Assembly (NCBI GenBank): GCA_946478645.1
Contig: CAMLCW010000291.1
Coordinates: 1 to 6,462, forward strand
Origin: an uncultured Variovorax sp.
GTDB lineage: Bacteria > Pseudomonadota > Gammaproteobacteria > Burkholderiales > Burkholderiaceae
Length of the DNA: 6,462 nt
Direction of reading: 5' to 3'
Part shown: in pieces, positions 5,755 through 6,462 of the stretch
How the letters are laid out: each line of letters starts with the position of its first letter
Numbering within the stretch: position 1 is the stretch's first letter
Position numbers and translations under genes: made by a program
Notes under the pieces: generated by a model
Told to the model about the DNA's origin: nothing
The model's database searches: none
What the model saw: only the letters and a program-made list of their open reading frames with translations

Positions 5755-6462
5755 CTACAGGGAGCCGGCGCTGCCCACCAGCACCGGTTCGGTGCGGTAG
5801 CGCGTGGGGAACACGCGCTGCAGGTTCTCCACCTTGGGCAGGTCGTTGATCACGATGTAGGGCTGGCGCGGGTGGCGCGTCATGTAGTCCTGGTGATACG
5901 CCTCGGCCGGGTAGAACGCCTTGGCGGGCTCGACGGTGGTGGCGATCGGCTGGCCGAACACCTTCTCCTTGTCCAGCTGTGCGATGTAGGCCTTGGCCAC
6001 GCGCGCCTGTTCGTCATTGGCGGGGAAGATCGCCGAGCGGTATTGGGTGCCCCGGTCGGGGCCCTGGCGGTTCAGTTCGGTCGGGTTGTGCGCGACCGAG
6101 AAGTAGATCTGCAGCAGCTGTCCATAGCTGATCTGGCGCGGATCGTAGGTGATGTGAACCGACTCGGCATGGCCGGTCCGGCCCGAGCCGATGGCCGAAT
6201 AGCTGGCCGCGGCCGCGTCGCCGCCGGCATAGCCCGACACGGCGCTCGTCACCCCCTTGACGTGCTGGAACACGCCCTGCACGCCCCAGAAGCAGCCGCC
6301 CGCGAACACAGCGGTTTCCGTCGTCGCCGTGCCTGGGGCCGCGGCAAGATCCTCGGCCGGTGCCGGAATGGCGACGGCGGCCTCCGCACTGGCGGAAGGC
6401 GTGGCGTGCCCCACGGCCGTGCCGGCGAGTACGGCCGCAACCCACCACGGAAGCTCGGGCGG
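5755..6462 (-). CDS. msrA: Peptide-methionine (S)-S-oxide reductase MsrA, probably exported, single-Cys; 5' end outside window
   Basis: MsrA reduces the S-epimer of methionine sulfoxide in proteins and free methionine. The catalytic motif AVFAGGCFWGVQGVF has its Cys codon at 6292-6294. Other family motifs are GYAGG, GRTGHAESVHITYDP, HNPTELNRQGPDRGTQYRSAIF and AEAYHQDY. No other cysteine occurs in the visible 235 residues; the C-terminus ends RTEPVLVGSAGSL and lacks the resolving Cys residues found in E. coli MsrA. This suggests a one-Cys mechanism needing an outside thiol. The frame stays open to the window edge, and the most upstream residues, LPWWVAAVLAGTAVGHA, are hydrophobic, followed by an Ala/Pro-rich linker. 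The enzyme therefore probably starts outside the window with a signal peptide or anchor. GTG 6412-6414 is a possible but less likely internal start. It is followed 11 bp later by the DM13 gene. Confidence 0.94.
   Translation of the reverse strand, partial: PPELPWWVAAVLAGTAVGHATPSASAEAAVAIPAPAEDLAAAPGTATTETAVFAGGCFWGVQGVFQHVKGVTSAVSGYAGGDAAAASYSAIGSGRTGHAESVHITYDPRQISYGQLLQIYFSVAHNPTELNRQGPDRGTQYRSAIFPANDEQARVAKAYIAQLDKEKVFGQPIATTVEPAKAFYPAEAYHQDYMTRHPRQPYIVINDLPKVENLQRVFPTRYRTEPVLVGSAGSL

Overview
This is a high-GC (about 70 % by eye) bacterial chromosomal window with tightly packed genes and strong G/C preference at third codon positions. The gene families and protein style suggest a betaproteobacterium of the Burkholderiales, probably Comamonadaceae and Variovorax-like. 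That placement is an inference from general familiarity, not from a search. I see no rRNA, tRNA, CRISPR array, insertion sequence or phage gene.

Layout, left to right. (1) The last 72 codons of a response-regulator receiver domain (+), probably the end of a hybrid sensor kinase or regulator, run in from the left edge. (2) A convergent gene (-), overlapping it by 26 bp, encodes a two-part protein: an N-terminal NUDT19-like Nudix hydrolase and a C-terminal metallo-beta-lactamase-like domain that has lost its metal-binding motifs. (3) A small disordered, Pro/Lys/Arg-rich protein of unknown function (-). (4) A complete arsenic-resistance locus in two divergent arms sharing 29 bp of AT-rich control DNA: arsC-arsH on the - strand (arsenate reductase, NADPH-FMN organoarsenical oxidase) and arsR-acr3 on the + strand (repressor, arsenite efflux pump). 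(5) An exodeoxyribonuclease III family AP endonuclease (+). (6) A convergent two-gene unit (-) at the right end: an exported methionine sulfoxide reductase MsrA, cut off at its N-terminus by the window edge, followed 11 bp later by a DM13-domain protein whose N-terminal coding segment is in a different frame from the rest.

How the genes work together. ArsC reduces arsenate to arsenite, Acr3 expels arsenite, ArsH detoxifies trivalent organoarsenicals, and ArsR, probably through the C-terminal cysteine cluster, senses As(III) and controls both arms from one operator. The MsrA/DM13 pair looks like an envelope oxidative-repair unit. MsrA here has one cysteine only (no resolving cysteine in the visible part) and the DM13 protein has one conserved cysteine, which raises the untested idea that DM13 helps recycle this MsrA.

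The points most worth a second look are the MsrA-DM13 pair, the frameshift at the DM13 N-terminus, the decayed metallo-beta-lactamase domain on the Nudix protein, and the very compact ars control region, where both transcripts may be leaderless.
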